42,954 bases of DNA from Nemertoderma westbladi. Its lineage: Eukaryota; Xenacoelomorpha; Nemertodermatida; Nemertodermatidae. Position 1 is the stretch's first letter. The number at the start of each line of letters is the position of its first letter. Both the position numbers and the translations under genes were made by a program. Below, piece after piece: positions 1 through 9,545 of this stretch. Below the pieces are notes generated by a model. It worked only from the letters and a program-made list of their open reading frames with translations. It was not told the DNA's origin and did no database searches. The DNA lies in contig JAUCBJ010008364.1 of assembly GCA_032718475.1 (NCBI GenBank), positions 1-42,954 of the forward strand. The letters run 5' to 3'.

Positions 1-1010
1 CTTACTTACTGTAAGGTATGCAGGCCCCTCCCGGGTACATCTAGGCTTCCTAACTAACCCAATTCCTGCCCCCTAATACTAAATAGAGACAAAACCTTGG
101 ATCATCAGCCCCCTAATTACTGTACCGGCGAGCGGTCTCCAACCCACAGTCCAAACTGCCCGACCGCAACGTTGACCCCCGCCAGCGTTGCCCGCTTTTG
201 AATCCTCCGCTCTCCCTTAGTCGCCCAACCTCCCGATGTGCCCACCGCCCACTGGCGCCTTAGCCCTCCATTATGCTAATAGCTACCGTAGCGGCGCATG
301 CAAATCACAAAGTCTGACAGTCTCAGAAATCCCTTAGGATTATTGCGCAGAAAAGAATCACATAGAACCATTAATCAAAGAGTAGAAATCATAGTTCAAT
401 TGTAATTAGCAGTAATCGAAGGAATTATTGAGAAACACAAGCAAGTAATCGCACTAGCAAATCATTTCACGAAAAAAAATCAAATTAGCAAATTGCAGAA
501 AGTACGATATCCTAATACAAAATTAGAGACAGCTCAACAGCAGTGAGAATGTGTCATGTGAGTGAGAGATTGATAACAGGCTCTACCGGCACACCGCCAA
601 TTTATAGGTGATCCGGGTGGGATGATGCAATAGGGTGACTCAATCGCTCTCCTATTGGCTCTCCAGTCCATGCTAGCATTAGACCAACCTGGAAGCAGTT
701 AATCCAATAAGGAGGCCGGATTGTAGCCCTATTGCTCAAATTATTACCATATATGGTAATGGTTCACGTCTCTGGCTACTGAATGGCCAGGACGGCGTCC
801 CTATATGCTAGCCCTACTAAAGCTAATATCAGCAAGCACGGAATCCAGGGTCCGAATAAACTTACCCTGGAACTATCTACATATAACCTAATACAAAATT
901 ACGTAGGTAGGGCTACATACTATACAAAATGAATGGATTCAACTATATGGGTGTTCCGATTTCCCTATCTAAATATCATTGCGTCATTATGCCTTATCTA
1001 AAATATTATG
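1..1010. other. Non-coding, no gene recognised
   Basis: No convincing ORF or RNA gene is seen. The first 260 bases are pyrimidine-rich. The stretch at about 590-720 contains two CCAAT/ATTGG words and could belong to an LTR or promoter, but no paired repeat or coding region supports that. Confidence 0.5.
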
Positions 1011-1016
1011 CTGCAC

Positions 1017-1091
1017 AACGGACTAATATTACGTACAGTATAACGGACTAATATTGCATACTGCATAACGGACTAATATTGCATACTGCAT
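1017..1091. repeat. 25-bp tandem repeat, three units
   Basis: The word AACGGACTAATATT starts at 1017, 1042 and 1067. Units two and three agree over most of their length and the first is more diverged. Confidence 0.85.
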
Positions 1092-1265
1092 GATGACTAA
1101 TAATATGGATACAGCGCCATATACCGTAACAACGTTTTTCATTTTTAAGGTACGTGTATCGACAACTTCTACGGGTAAAGAATTCCATAAAAGGAACTAC
1201 TCTGTTAGCCAATGTGTATTGCGTAATAGCTAGTGTAAAGTCGGCACTAGTGTGTTATAGCTACA

Positions 1266-1285
1266 CCCCCCCCCCCCCCCCCCCC
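1266..1285. repeat. Poly-C run (20 C)
   Basis: Uninterrupted run of 20 cytosines. It is one of several long C or G homopolymers in the window, at 3121, 8197, 9707, 16344 and 32689. Confidence 0.95.
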
Positions 1286-1330
1286 AAATTTTTATTACTA
1301 GCTAGTTTTTGCTGTTTCTTTTTTTTTGAA

Positions 1331-1468
1331 ATGTTCTAGAACATGAAATACATTTGAAAAAAAATATTAAAATGTTCTAGAACAAATATTTTTTGTTCTA
1401 GAAGAATATTAAAAAAAATTAAAAAAATTAATGTACTATTTTTCTTTTTCAATAATGTTCTAGAACAT
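1331..1468. repeat. Cluster of TTCTAGAA palindromes
   Basis: The palindrome ATGTTCTAGAACAT is at 1331-1344 and again at 1455-1468, with shorter versions at 1372-1384 and 1394-1405, in very AT-rich DNA. The core TTCTAGAA fits the head-to-head heat-shock-element arrangement TTCnnGAA, but no gene start is adjacent and a repeat-family origin is equally possible. Similar cores with TAGCTAGT words recur at 36247-36600. Confidence 0.6.
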
Positions 1469-1495
1469 GTTAGCTATTCAGAACTAGAAAATCCA

Positions 1496-2396
1496 CCGAA
1501 AGGGGTAAGTCTACATACTAAATTTGATAAAAATAAAGGGTTTCAGGATTTAAACGATTTGACCCAAACACTCCCAATGTCTCACTTAACCATCAGATTG
1601 AATCGCTGTCTGCCAAACTTAATGATATGCACACTTTCCTTTTGGGTCAACCAGAAAGTAGAGCTAGTGAATCGCCGAACGAAGTATCAGATGAGGATGG
1701 CCACGGGAATTCCGACTCGCAGTGGATAACCCAAGGCCCTAGGAAATTGCAGAAACATTCCAAATCGGTATCGTTGGACAAGGGAGCAAGTTTCGAGGAC
1801 AAACTTCAACATTGCGTTAAGAAAGCAATTAAATCAAACAACGATGAACTGGAATCTAAATGCACGCTTTTCGTGGAGAAGTTGGAAGAGACTACCTCCC
1901 CCAAAGACGACCGTCTGGCGGTTGATCGTCTCCTAGCCTACCTTGAGTGTTCATCAGCAACCGTTACCAGTGTTCGACGGCTTAGAAGAGCACCTCAATC
2001 CAAAAGTCCAGGTCTCATTGAAGTCGTATTCTCATCGATGGCAGACTGCGATAAGGTTATGGGGAATAGACAGAGCCTCGCCTCATCGGAGGAATTCCGT
2101 CGCACGTTTATCTGCCCCAGTTTATCTGAGAATGTTCACAAAGAATGGGACATCCTTCGCGCGCACTCCTTTATAACGTATTCTGCCGACAACTCGTCAT
2201 CGCTATTCGCTGTCTATAATAATCGAACCGAATCGTACTGCCTTCGAAAGCGACTCAACGGAAAGATCGCTTGGCGGTCCGATATCCAGCTGTCAAGTGA
2301 GGAGCGGAAAATAGCCTCTGATCATGTCTCGTCGATGAAACGATCACCTCGTGGCCAGGTGAGACAACCACCACAAGCGGCTGGATCGTCCACCAG
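1496..2396 (+). pseudogene. CR1/Jockey-type retrotransposon ORF1, 5' copy, truncated
   Basis: This is the 5' end of the same element found at 11653-15987. The two match closely from the word CCGAAAGGGG (1496 here, 11653 there) up to 2396, where this copy breaks off. The open frame from the ATG at 1627 encodes a hydrophilic protein beginning MHTFLLGQPESR, and the same frame is open just upstream of that ATG (SLNHQIESLSAKLND), so the original start was probably earlier. The two copies differ by a 7-bp indel near 1572, which puts their upstream frames out of register. After 2396 the frame runs into the unrelated minisatellite and stops at 2448. No ORF2 follows. I recognise it as ORF1 because in the other copy it directly precedes an endonuclease/reverse-transcriptase ORF; no ORF1 domain was identified. 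Confidence 0.75.
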
Positions 2397-2962
2397 TATG
2401 GTGGCCCATGGCTGCCACTATAAAACTCTTGATAAAATATTTAAATAATAAATAAGTGGAAAAAATATCTTGAAAAAAAAAAATTAAAAAAAATCTTAAA
2501 AAAAAAATAAGTAAAATAAAATATCTTAAAAAAAAGCTCAGTAAAAAATATCTTGAAAAAAAAGGTAGAAAAATACTCACGAAAAAATTTCCATAAAATA
2601 TAAATACTGCTAAAGAAAAAAAAATAACCCACGTGGCCCAGGGCTGCCATCACCCCATAATCAGATAACAGTTGGCCCATGGCTGCCATTAAAAAAACAA
2701 ATAGTAAAAAAAAAAAAAAAATACCCTCCTCGTGGCCCAGGGCTGCCACTGCCCCCAGAATCAGTAATAGTATTGGCCCATGGCTGCCATTAAAAATACT
2801 AATAGTAAAAAAAATAAAATACCCCCTCGTGGCCCAGGGCTGCCACTGCCCCCAGAATCAGTAATAGTATTGGCCCATGGCTGCCATTAAAAAAACTAAT
2901 AGTAAAAAAAATAAAATACCCCCTCGTGGCCCAGGGCTGCCACTACCCCCAGGATCAGTAAT
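2397..2962. repeat. AT-rich sequence and ~97-bp minisatellite
   Basis: Begins at the break of the retrotransposon copy. The word GTGGCCCAGGGCTGCCA starts units at 2633, 2732, 2829 and 2926 (spacing 99, 97, 97). Each unit also holds a related half, TGGCCCATGGCTGCCA, and an A-rich spacer. 2440-2630 is poly-A-rich filler. Lysine- or phenylalanine-rich ORFs here are low-complexity artefacts. Confidence 0.8.
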
Positions 2963-3389
2963 ACACGTTCGTGGGGCCTTCGCGCAGCACGAGGCCCAGT
3001 TATGAGATACAAATTAAGATTGTGTGACTGTATCACAAAATCAGGTTATGAGAGATTAACCCACACCACCAATTAATCAAAGAAAGGGGGACAGTACGTG
3101 TTCACCCCTTTTAATCTGCACCCCCCCCCCCCCCCTCCCCCCACCCACCAATACATAACCGCGACATCTACCACCCACGGAAGGGTAGCACGAACTTATT
3201 TCCAAACGCACGTTCAATATGCAAAGCCAGGTGGTTTATAGGAATATAATCAATGCAGTACTCGTCTTCATTATAAGCCTCTTTGCGTTCGACCTGTTTT
3301 GTATTAAAATATATTTATTAAACGCAGGCTGACGCTCTTTATAATAATAATACCTAGGGATGCCAGCTTCCAGACTTTCAATCTTTACT
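2963..3389. repeat. Duplicated segment A, left part
   Basis: Nearly identical to 8039-8466. It starts at ACACGTTCG, includes CTTCGCGCAGCACGA and a 15-C run at 3121-3135, and ends at TTTACT, where the RTE-like element is inserted. The segment resumes at 6917. Confidence 0.9.
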
Positions 3390-6300
3390 ACTACTAGGTC
3401 GAGCGAACTCGGACAGTGGAAATGAGATCCTTCCAGGCTTCCCGATTCTCCATAGTTGTCGCAATTTCGTTTCTCCCAAGTTCAGTATCCCTTTCAAGTT
3501 GATCTATATATGTTATGGCAGGTCGTCCACGACTACGCTTTCCATGAGTTGGTTGCCAGAGAAGTAGATCTGGTATGACCTCGTCTTTACTTCGCCAGCA
3601 GTGCCCACTGAATCTTAATCTGCGTTCACGGAGGGTGGTTGATACAGGTGGTATTGTACCATAAAGCTCGGCGTTTGTCATGTGTTGTCTCCAGCTGATG
3701 TTTAGGGCTGCCCTTAGTAGTCTTGTGTAGCAACCATCAATTCGTTGTTCAAGTGATTTAGTCAGTGTCCAGGTCTCACCCCCGTATAAAAATACACTTT
3801 CCACTGTGGCTCGAAAGAACTTGGTCTTCAGGTGCCTGGAGAGATCTGATTTCCAGATGGTATCCATTTTTGATAGAGCTACCCAAGCCTTTGCTTTCCT
3901 AACTTCTATGTCCTTTTTGCTACTCTCTATCCATGATCCAAGGTACTGGAAGTCATCGACCTGCCTTAGTTGATTATTATCAATGGTTGTCAAGTTTCCA
4001 TCAACATTAAAGGTCATGAATTCGGTCTTGGTAGCATTTATATGCAATCCAACCTCCTTAGCAGCCCTCTCCACTTTATTTAGTAGAAGCTGTGCATCTG
4101 CTAGCGTATTAGAGAGCAGGGCGATGTCATCCGCAAAGTCGGTGTCTGTGACTGTAGTTGCCGGATATCTACTACTTCTGCGTTCTTGAAGTGTGAATCC
4201 CAGATCTTCACCCTTTGTGGCCGTCCTCATTGCGTAATCCAGCACAATTACAAATAGTAATGGTGCTAATGTGTCACCTTGCAGTACGCCAGCCAGGATT
4301 GAGAAAAACTCAGTTTCACCATCTGGAGAGAGTACCTGCGCTTCTGTGTCACAATATAGCAATCCAATGCCAGCAACAATTACTTCTGGTATTCCATAAG
4401 CTCTTAGGATTTCAAGCATTTTACCTCTATGGATGGAGTCGAATGCCTTCTTGAAGTCCACAAAAGTCATGACTGCGGGGAGATTCTTTGACTTAATTCC
4501 TTCAATCAGTCTCCGTAGTGCAAGTATCTGAGCTATTGTTGATCTACTTGGTCGAAATCCGTTTTGGCTCTTACGCAGTAGTTTCTCTGTGTGAGGCCTA
4601 ATCCTATATAGAATCATTTTATTGTATATTTTGGCAGCTACCACAAGCAGACAGATCCCACGATAGTTTGTTGGTATGCCGAGGTCTCCTTTCTTGGGGA
4701 GAGGCTTTAGTTGACCTTTAGTCCAAATTGGTGGTGGCTTTTCCCCTTTTAACATCCGGTTGCAAACATTCAATAATGGTCTATTTAGCACTCCGGTTTT
4801 CCATACCTCCGCTGGGATTTCATCTAATCCACTCGCTTTATTATTGGACATGCTTTTAATGCTTCTTTGGAGTTCGGCAGGTGTGAAGTCCCCTGTTTCT
4901 ATAGGTAGTGTCTTGTCATATATTTTCCTTGTAGGGCTGACCTCGATGTTTGGTGGCTGCCCAAGCAAGTTTCTGAAGTGATTTTTCCACTTCCCAACAC
5001 GTTCTTCAGGACTATCGGCTTTGAGGCGCCCCTTTGCACAACTTTTCCGACCAGATACCTCATTTACAGTTTGCCAGGTAAGTCTTGATTGTTGCTGTAT
5101 GTAAGCAGTTGTAATTGCTTCAGTTTTATCCTGTATGTACTTTTCCTGGCTGATGTTGTAGGCCAATTTAAGATCGTCCTTAGCTTTCTCAACCTTGTTA
5201 ATGTTTTCGGTTGTTGGTTGTTCGGTTTTAACTTTGTAGGCTATCTTAAGATCTTCTCTCTTACAAGTAACCTCAGAGTTTTGCCATGGCACATACTGTT
5301 TTCGTTTAGGTTTCTGGGGGATATGCCTCTTAGCTGATTCCTTGTGGGCTGTTATTATATTCTGGTATATTGAATCGGTGGATTGGTCTTCATCCATTGA
5401 CTGAAGTGCTTCAAAGCGGTTTTGAACTTCTACTGTATAAGCATCCTTTACAGCATTGTCAGTTCTGAGTTTCTCCCAGTCATAGTTGATTTGCTTGCTT
5501 GTCCTGGGTTTGCTGGCTCTCAAACTGAGTCTGATCTCTGCAGTCACAATTCTGTGGTCCGAACCAATTAGGTTGAACGAGCTGTATGCCTCGCAGTTGA
5601 TCATGCTATTTCTCCACTTTTTGTTTATAAGGATGTAATCCAGTTGTGCTTTGGTTCCATTAGGGTATTGAAAGGTCCATAGCTTCCCCTTACTCTTTTC
5701 GAATGTGTTGTTTGTTGGTATCAATTCACATTCTTCCATTAGGTCTAAGAGTAAGTACCCATTTCTGTTAGAACTGGTGTTATAGGTGTAACCCTTGATG
5801 TCTTCTGGGCCAATTTGCGCATTCAGGTCACCAGCAATGACTTTAACATTGTGTTTCGGGATGTCCTTAATAAGTCCAGTCAGTTCTTCATAAAACTTGA
5901 CTGCTTGTTCTGGCTCTGATGCATTGGTTGGACTGTAGCAACATATAACTGTTGTCTTGGGATTCCCATCAAATGTTGCGATCATAACCCTGGAATTTAT
6001 AGATTCGATGTTGTTTAGGGTCTTAAGTGCAAATGGGCTTAACAGAATTCCTACTCCACCAATTGATGCATTGGCCGAGTTTCTTACTGCTGAGCTTGTT
6101 ACTAACGTCCATCCATTTCCAATGTCATTGTACTTCATGGCAGTGTCTTCATGACAAATCCGATATTCTTGGATGCAGATGATGTCGATGTTATATTCCA
6201 TTGCCAGAGCGACCATTTCACCCTGTTTGCTCTGTGCTTTCAGCGTGCGTGCGTTCATTGTAGCAATCTTTAGTGTCTTTTTACATTTCAACAGGTTGGT

Positions 6301-6916
6301 TCTTCTTTCTTCTCTGTCTTCTGTTCCAGTAGCCAATTTATCGACCCCAGCCTGGTGTACCACTGAGGGACGCGGTCCTTGTTGACCCGGGCGACGAACG
6401 AGCCGGTATTTCTCCTGGAGGGTTCTCATACTCATATCTTTCAGTTGCGGGGGTAAACCGCTTGTGGTCGCAACTCCTACAAGCGTCTTCGCAGTAGGTC
6501 GCCGTTGGTTGATTACCTTCCGCCGACCTTGTCAGCATGTCTAGCCGTTGGTTGATTACCTTCCGCCTATCCATGGCCTACAGCCCTGCTGCCGACTGTA
6601 GTGGTCCATTTGTTACACCCTGAACCAAGTGTGCCTCCTGTGTTAGGTTACCTAACACTGGTAGACAGTATAGACAGGGCGGGGCTTGTATTATCTCTAA
6701 TGCAGATGCGTATCAAGCCTTTGCCTTCAATGGTGCCCTAGGCGCTATAGCCCTCAATGACTTATTTAGTTGACGGGGCTGAACCTACCCACTCTTGATC
6801 AACTAAATAATGAATAGGCTATGCTTATCGGGCCTGCCCTACTGGGCTGACAGCTACAGGTAGTACCACATTACTGCCATAGTGGTAGCAGGATCTGGGG
6901 ACCTGACCTGACCGCA
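3390..6916 (-). mobile_element. RTE-like non-LTR retrotransposon, apparently full length
   Basis: Boundaries come from the empty site at 8039-9013. Removing about 3390-6916 from segment A restores that sequence, leaving a four-base duplication (TACT on +, AGTA on -). On the minus strand the element has ~480 bp of 5' sequence, one long ORF, and a 3' end of three TAG units. The 5' region contains a 12-bp inverted repeat (6762-6773 with 6799-6810), a 19-nt palindrome at 6640-6658, and a ~20-bp direct repeat (GGAAGGTAATCAACCAACGG) seen near 6505 and 6555. Target-site duplication, microsatellite-like 3' tail and intact ORF fit an RTE-type or related APE clade. Exact clade assignment needs a phylogeny. 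Confidence 0.85.
3394..6435 (-). CDS. APE-type endonuclease / reverse transcriptase (intact ORF)
   Basis: A single open frame of 1013 codons from ATG at 6435. Residues ~55-300 are an exonuclease-endonuclease-phosphatase (apurinic-type) endonuclease: IATMNARTL at the start, CIQEY with the metal-binding Glu, GDLNAQIG, and GSDHRIV with the terminal Asp-His. Residues ~575-800 are reverse transcriptase: LKPLPKKGD, FVDFKKAFDSI, GVLQGDTLAPLLF and the catalytic FADDI at ~765. A C-terminal region with ETWTLTKSLEQRIDG and HCWRS follows. The protein would nick target DNA and copy its own RNA from the nick (target-primed reverse transcription). All catalytic residues I can check are present and no frameshift is seen, so the copy may be young. 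The stop codon is the first of three tandem TAGs followed by TAA, so there is essentially no 3' UTR. A 78-codon frame upstream (6338-6574) overlaps it and may be an ORF1 remnant or a shadow. Confidence 0.92.
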   Translation of the reverse strand: MSMRTLQEKYRLVRRPGQQGPRPSVVHQAGVDKLATGTEDREERRTNLLKCKKTLKIATMNARTLKAQSKQGEMVALAMEYNIDIICIQEYRICHEDTAMKYNDIGNGWTLVTSSAVRNSANASIGGVGILLSPFALKTLNNIESINSRVMIATFDGNPKTTVICCYSPTNASEPEQAVKFYEELTGLIKDIPKHNVKVIAGDLNAQIGPEDIKGYTYNTSSNRNGYLLLDLMEECELIPTNNTFEKSKGKLWTFQYPNGTKAQLDYILINKKWRNSMINCEAYSSFNLIGSDHRIVTAEIRLSLRASKPRTSKQINYDWEKLRTDNAVKDAYTVEVQNRFEALQSMDEDQSTDSIYQNIITAHKESAKRHIPQKPKRKQYVPWQNSEVTCKREDLKIAYKVKTEQPTTENINKVEKAKDDLKLAYNISQEKYIQDKTEAITTAYIQQQSRLTWQTVNEVSGRKSCAKGRLKADSPEERVGKWKNHFRNLLGQPPNIEVSPTRKIYDKTLPIETGDFTPAELQRSIKSMSNNKASGLDEIPAEVWKTGVLNRPLLNVCNRMLKGEKPPPIWTKGQLKPLPKKGDLGIPTNYRGICLLVVAAKIYNKMILYRIRPHTEKLLRKSQNGFRPSRSTIAQILALRRLIEGIKSKNLPAVMTFVDFKKAFDSIHRGKMLEILRAYGIPEVIVAGIGLLYCDTEAQVLSPDGETEFFSILAGVLQGDTLAPLLFVIVLDYAMRTATKGEDLGFTLQERRSSRYPATTVTDTDFADDIALLSNTLADAQLLLNKVERAAKEVGLHINATKTEFMTFNVDGNLTTIDNNQLRQVDDFQYLGSWIESSKKDIEVRKAKAWVALSKMDTIWKSDLSRHLKTKFFRATVESVFLYGGETWTLTKSLEQRIDGCYTRLLRAALNISWRQHMTNAELYGTIPPVSTTLRERRLRFSGHCWRSKDEVIPDLLLWQPTHGKRSRGRPAITYIDQLERDTELGRNEIATTMENREAWKDLISTVRVRST

Positions 6917-7225
6917 TACTGCCGCGCAAACCCCGCAGAGGAAGTTTTGGTTTGAGAGATCAAGCCCATCGGCAATTGGTGTTTCAATTTCGGTCCAGGA
7001 ACTCTGACAATAGGAGCATTCAATCTTAGCTGTGGTCCATTCCCGTGGTTTCGGCTTCCTTTTCTTCGTCCCAATGACAGATTCTTCTGAAGATGTTCGA
7101 TTCGCTTTCAGTTTATTGTTGGCGTTTGTGTTTTGAAGTTTTATTCGAGTGGACAGTCGCCCCGGTTTCGAGGAAACCATACCGACCTGTGATAAGCGTT
7201 GGTTTTGTTGAGTGCCGGTATTCAT
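6917..7225 (-). pseudogene. CX2C zinc-finger ORF, copy A, cut by retrotransposon
   Basis: From ATG at 7225 the frame reads MNTGTQQNQRLSQVGMV, then a basic stretch (KKRKPKPREW) and IECSYCQSSW...NFLCGVC, two CX2C pairs about 26 residues apart. The frame then enters the RTE-like insertion and ends at 6854 with foreign residues. It is a disrupted copy of the ORF at 8313-8771. Confidence 0.5.
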
Positions 7226-7469
7226 CTTCGCTCACCTCTTCAATGTCAGATGTTGCAAATATACTGATAACACGAATAACGGTATATATTTCAATACTTG
7301 TCAATAGTAATATATATAATTTAGATAACTATTTTATATCTGTACTGTTGAGCAAACTCTACATAAATTCCAACCTGTGTATCGCTGGTAGTGCTGTTGC
7401 TGTGCAAGTGTTGACGTGCTAGTTGCCACCGGTCACGCGGTCAGCCGGTACCGGTAGTAGGGTGGTACC
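6917..7469. repeat. Duplicated segment A, right part
   Basis: Continues the segment interrupted at 3389 and matches 8467-9013. Homology ends at GGTGGTACC, after which the copies diverge. The order, orientation and junction show that the duplication predates the RTE-like insertion. Confidence 0.88.
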
Positions 7470-8038
7470 TACGGTGCGCACTACAACGGCAGTACAGCAA
7501 TACGGTGTACCATGCCAATGACTGAATGATTAGCGGTAACTATCTAAACTATTACTGTATTATATTATTATTACCGGTGCCGGTACTGGGCTAATTAGGC
7601 CTAAACTATAATCACCGCAAGGGTTGGCGGGGCCATGTTTAATTAGATTACATGATATGGCATGTCTGCAATGTATGGTACCGGCTGACCAGTATTGCAG
7701 TATTGACTGATTGCAGGATTATCGATTCAGGGAATGAGTACAGCCTGACAGTACCGGTACACATGGTACATGCAGAATTGCAAAATTTGTTAGAAACCAT
7801 GCTGATATATCTTACAGTAATAATAATTTAACGCATTTTAAATTTGGATAAATAAATTTATTATAACTGCAATAACAGTTACACTGATGCTGCACGAAGG
7901 CCCCACGCAAATTCTACTTAGAAAATTTTCAAACTTTTGCCAAACAACATGTGTACCAAGTTTGGATAGATTTCATCAAGGATTGGCCGAGTTATTAACG
8001 TTTAAAATAAAATACTGAAAAAAAAACGCGACAGAACG
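7470..8038. other. Non-coding spacer between duplicated segments
   Basis: Rich in ACCGGTA/TACCGGT words at 7470-7770. The word GCTGCACGAAGGCCCCACG at 7893-7911 is an inverted, near-matching version of the start of segment B (8043-8066), forming a ~150-bp foldback-like structure. No ORF of interest. Confidence 0.5.
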
Positions 8039-9013
8039 ACACGTTCGTGGGGTCTTCGCGCAGCACGAGGCCCAGTTATGAGATACAAATTAAAATTGTG
8101 CGACTGTATCACAAAATCAGGTTATGAGAGATTAACCCACACCACCAATTAATCAAAGAAAGGGGGACAGTACGTGTTCACCCCTTTTAATATGCACCCC
8201 CCCCCCCCCCCCCTCCCCCACCCACCAATACATAACCGCGACATCTACCACCCACGGAAGGGTAGCACGAACTTATTTCCAAACGCACGTTCAATATGCA
8301 AAGCCAGGTGGTTTATAGGAATATAATCAATGCAGTACTCGTCTTCATTATAAGCATCTTTCCGTTCGACCTGTTTTGTATTAAAATATATTTATTAAAC
8401 GCAGGCTGACGCTCTTTATAATAATAATACCTAAGGATGCCAGCTTCCAGACTTTCAATCTTTACTGCCACGCAAACCCCGCAGAGGAAGTTTTGGTTTG
8501 AGAGATCAAGCCCATCGGCAATTGGTGTTTCAATTTTGGTCCAGGAACTCTGACAATGGGAGCATTCAATCTTAGCTGTGGTCCATTCCCGTGGTTTCGG
8601 CTTCCTTTTCTTCGTCCCAATGACAGATTCTTCTGAAGACGTTCGATTCGCTTTCAGTTTATTGTTGGCGTTTGTGTTTTGAAGTTGTATTCGAGTGGAC
8701 AGTCGCGCCGGTTTCGAGGTAACCATACCGACCTGTGATAAGCGTTGGTTTTGTTGAGTGCCGGTATTCATCTTCTCTCAACTCTTCAATGTCAGATGTT
8801 GCAAATACTGATAACACGAATAACGGTATATATTTCAATACTTGTCAATAGTAATATATATAATTTAGATAACTATTTTATATCTGTACTGTTGAGCAAA
8901 CTCTACATAAATTTCAACCTGTGTATCGCCGGTAGTGCTGTTGCTGTGCAAGTGCTGAAGTGCTAGTTGCCTCCGGACACGCGGTCAGCTGGTACCGGTA
9001 GTAGGGTGGTACC
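8039..9013. repeat. Duplicated segment B (empty site)
   Basis: Uninterrupted 975-bp counterpart of 2963-3389 plus 6917-7469. It contains a 17-C run at 8197-8213 and shows the pre-insertion sequence TTTACTGCCACGC at 8461-8473. Confidence 0.9.
8313..8771 (-). CDS. Hypothetical CX2C zinc-finger protein within repeat
   Basis: A 152-codon frame from ATG at 8771. The N-terminal ~60 residues are polar (MNTGTQQNQRLSQVG, TSSEESVIGTKKRKPKPREW). A paired CX2C motif follows: CSHC, then LCGVC about 26 residues later, spacing that would suit a treble-clef or PHD-like zinc site, although only four ligands are visible. After VAVKIESLEAG the sequence loses protein-like character (YYYYKERQ), suggesting that the frame has run out of the original coding region. 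Differences from copy A at 6917-7225 leave the cysteines intact (for instance CSYC versus CSHC). It is probably a fragment of a mobile-element protein, such as the start of an ORF1; a host gene exon is the alternative. Function unknown. Confidence 0.4.
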   Translation of the reverse strand: MNTGTQQNQRLSQVGMVTSKPARLSTRIQLQNTNANNKLKANRTSSEESVIGTKKRKPKPREWTTAKIECSHCQSSWTKIETPIADGLDLSNQNFLCGVCVAVKIESLEAGILRYYYYKERQPAFNKYILIQNRSNGKMLIMKTSTALIIFL

Positions 9014-9239
9014 ATGGCCTACTACACACAGGCCGTGACAAGGACTTTGCTGTGAAATTAGCGTAGGCTGACTGATGAATTATCAAATATTATATTTTCC
9101 ATGAATGCAGGGTCCATATTTATAAGAAGATGTCTAGATTTTCGTAAAGAATTTAATTGAAACAGTATTTAATAATTAATAAATTAATTATCGCTCGAGT
9201 TCCTGCATCTTTTATTCGTTTGTGGCTGCCTCTGGCTAT

Positions 9240-9545
9240 GTTTGTGGCAGGAATGTTTGAACGCTAATAAGTCGGTCAATCATGGATGAAATGGAACCAA
9301 ACTTGGTACATATGTAGTCTATAAAAAATTTAGAAATTCTACACACAGACAGACTTCTACAGTTCCCCGGTCTGCCGCTAGGGGGCGAATTAACAGAAAC
9401 GTAAAAATAGCTGTAATTCTAGAACCAACCATCAGATTCATCTGAAATTTAATAATAGTTACCTAAGAGCATTGCTTAATTAGAAATTCTACAGAGACTT
9501 TTATAGTTCCTGTCTGCCGCTAGTGGGGAATTGTTAGAGCTCCAG
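9240..9545. repeat. Degenerate ~140-bp repeats with CCGCTAG motifs
   Basis: Two loosely matching units, each with AGAAATTCTACA, CAGTTCC-like words and CTGCCGCTAG before a G-rich stretch (9375-9388 and 9517-9528). The motif style matches 19090, 19233 and 20967. Confidence 0.5.

Noticed and set aside
1627-2448. Host gene at the left end
   Set aside because: It matches the ORF1 of the retrotransposon at 11778, where a broken endonuclease/RT frame follows.
2344-2864. Phe- and Lys-rich ORFs on both strands
   Set aside because: Low-complexity translations of the A-rich minisatellite.
6338-6574. 78-codon minus-strand ORF as a separate gene
   Set aside because: It overlaps the start of the RT ORF in another frame and has no recognisable domain; noted only as a possible ORF1 remnant.
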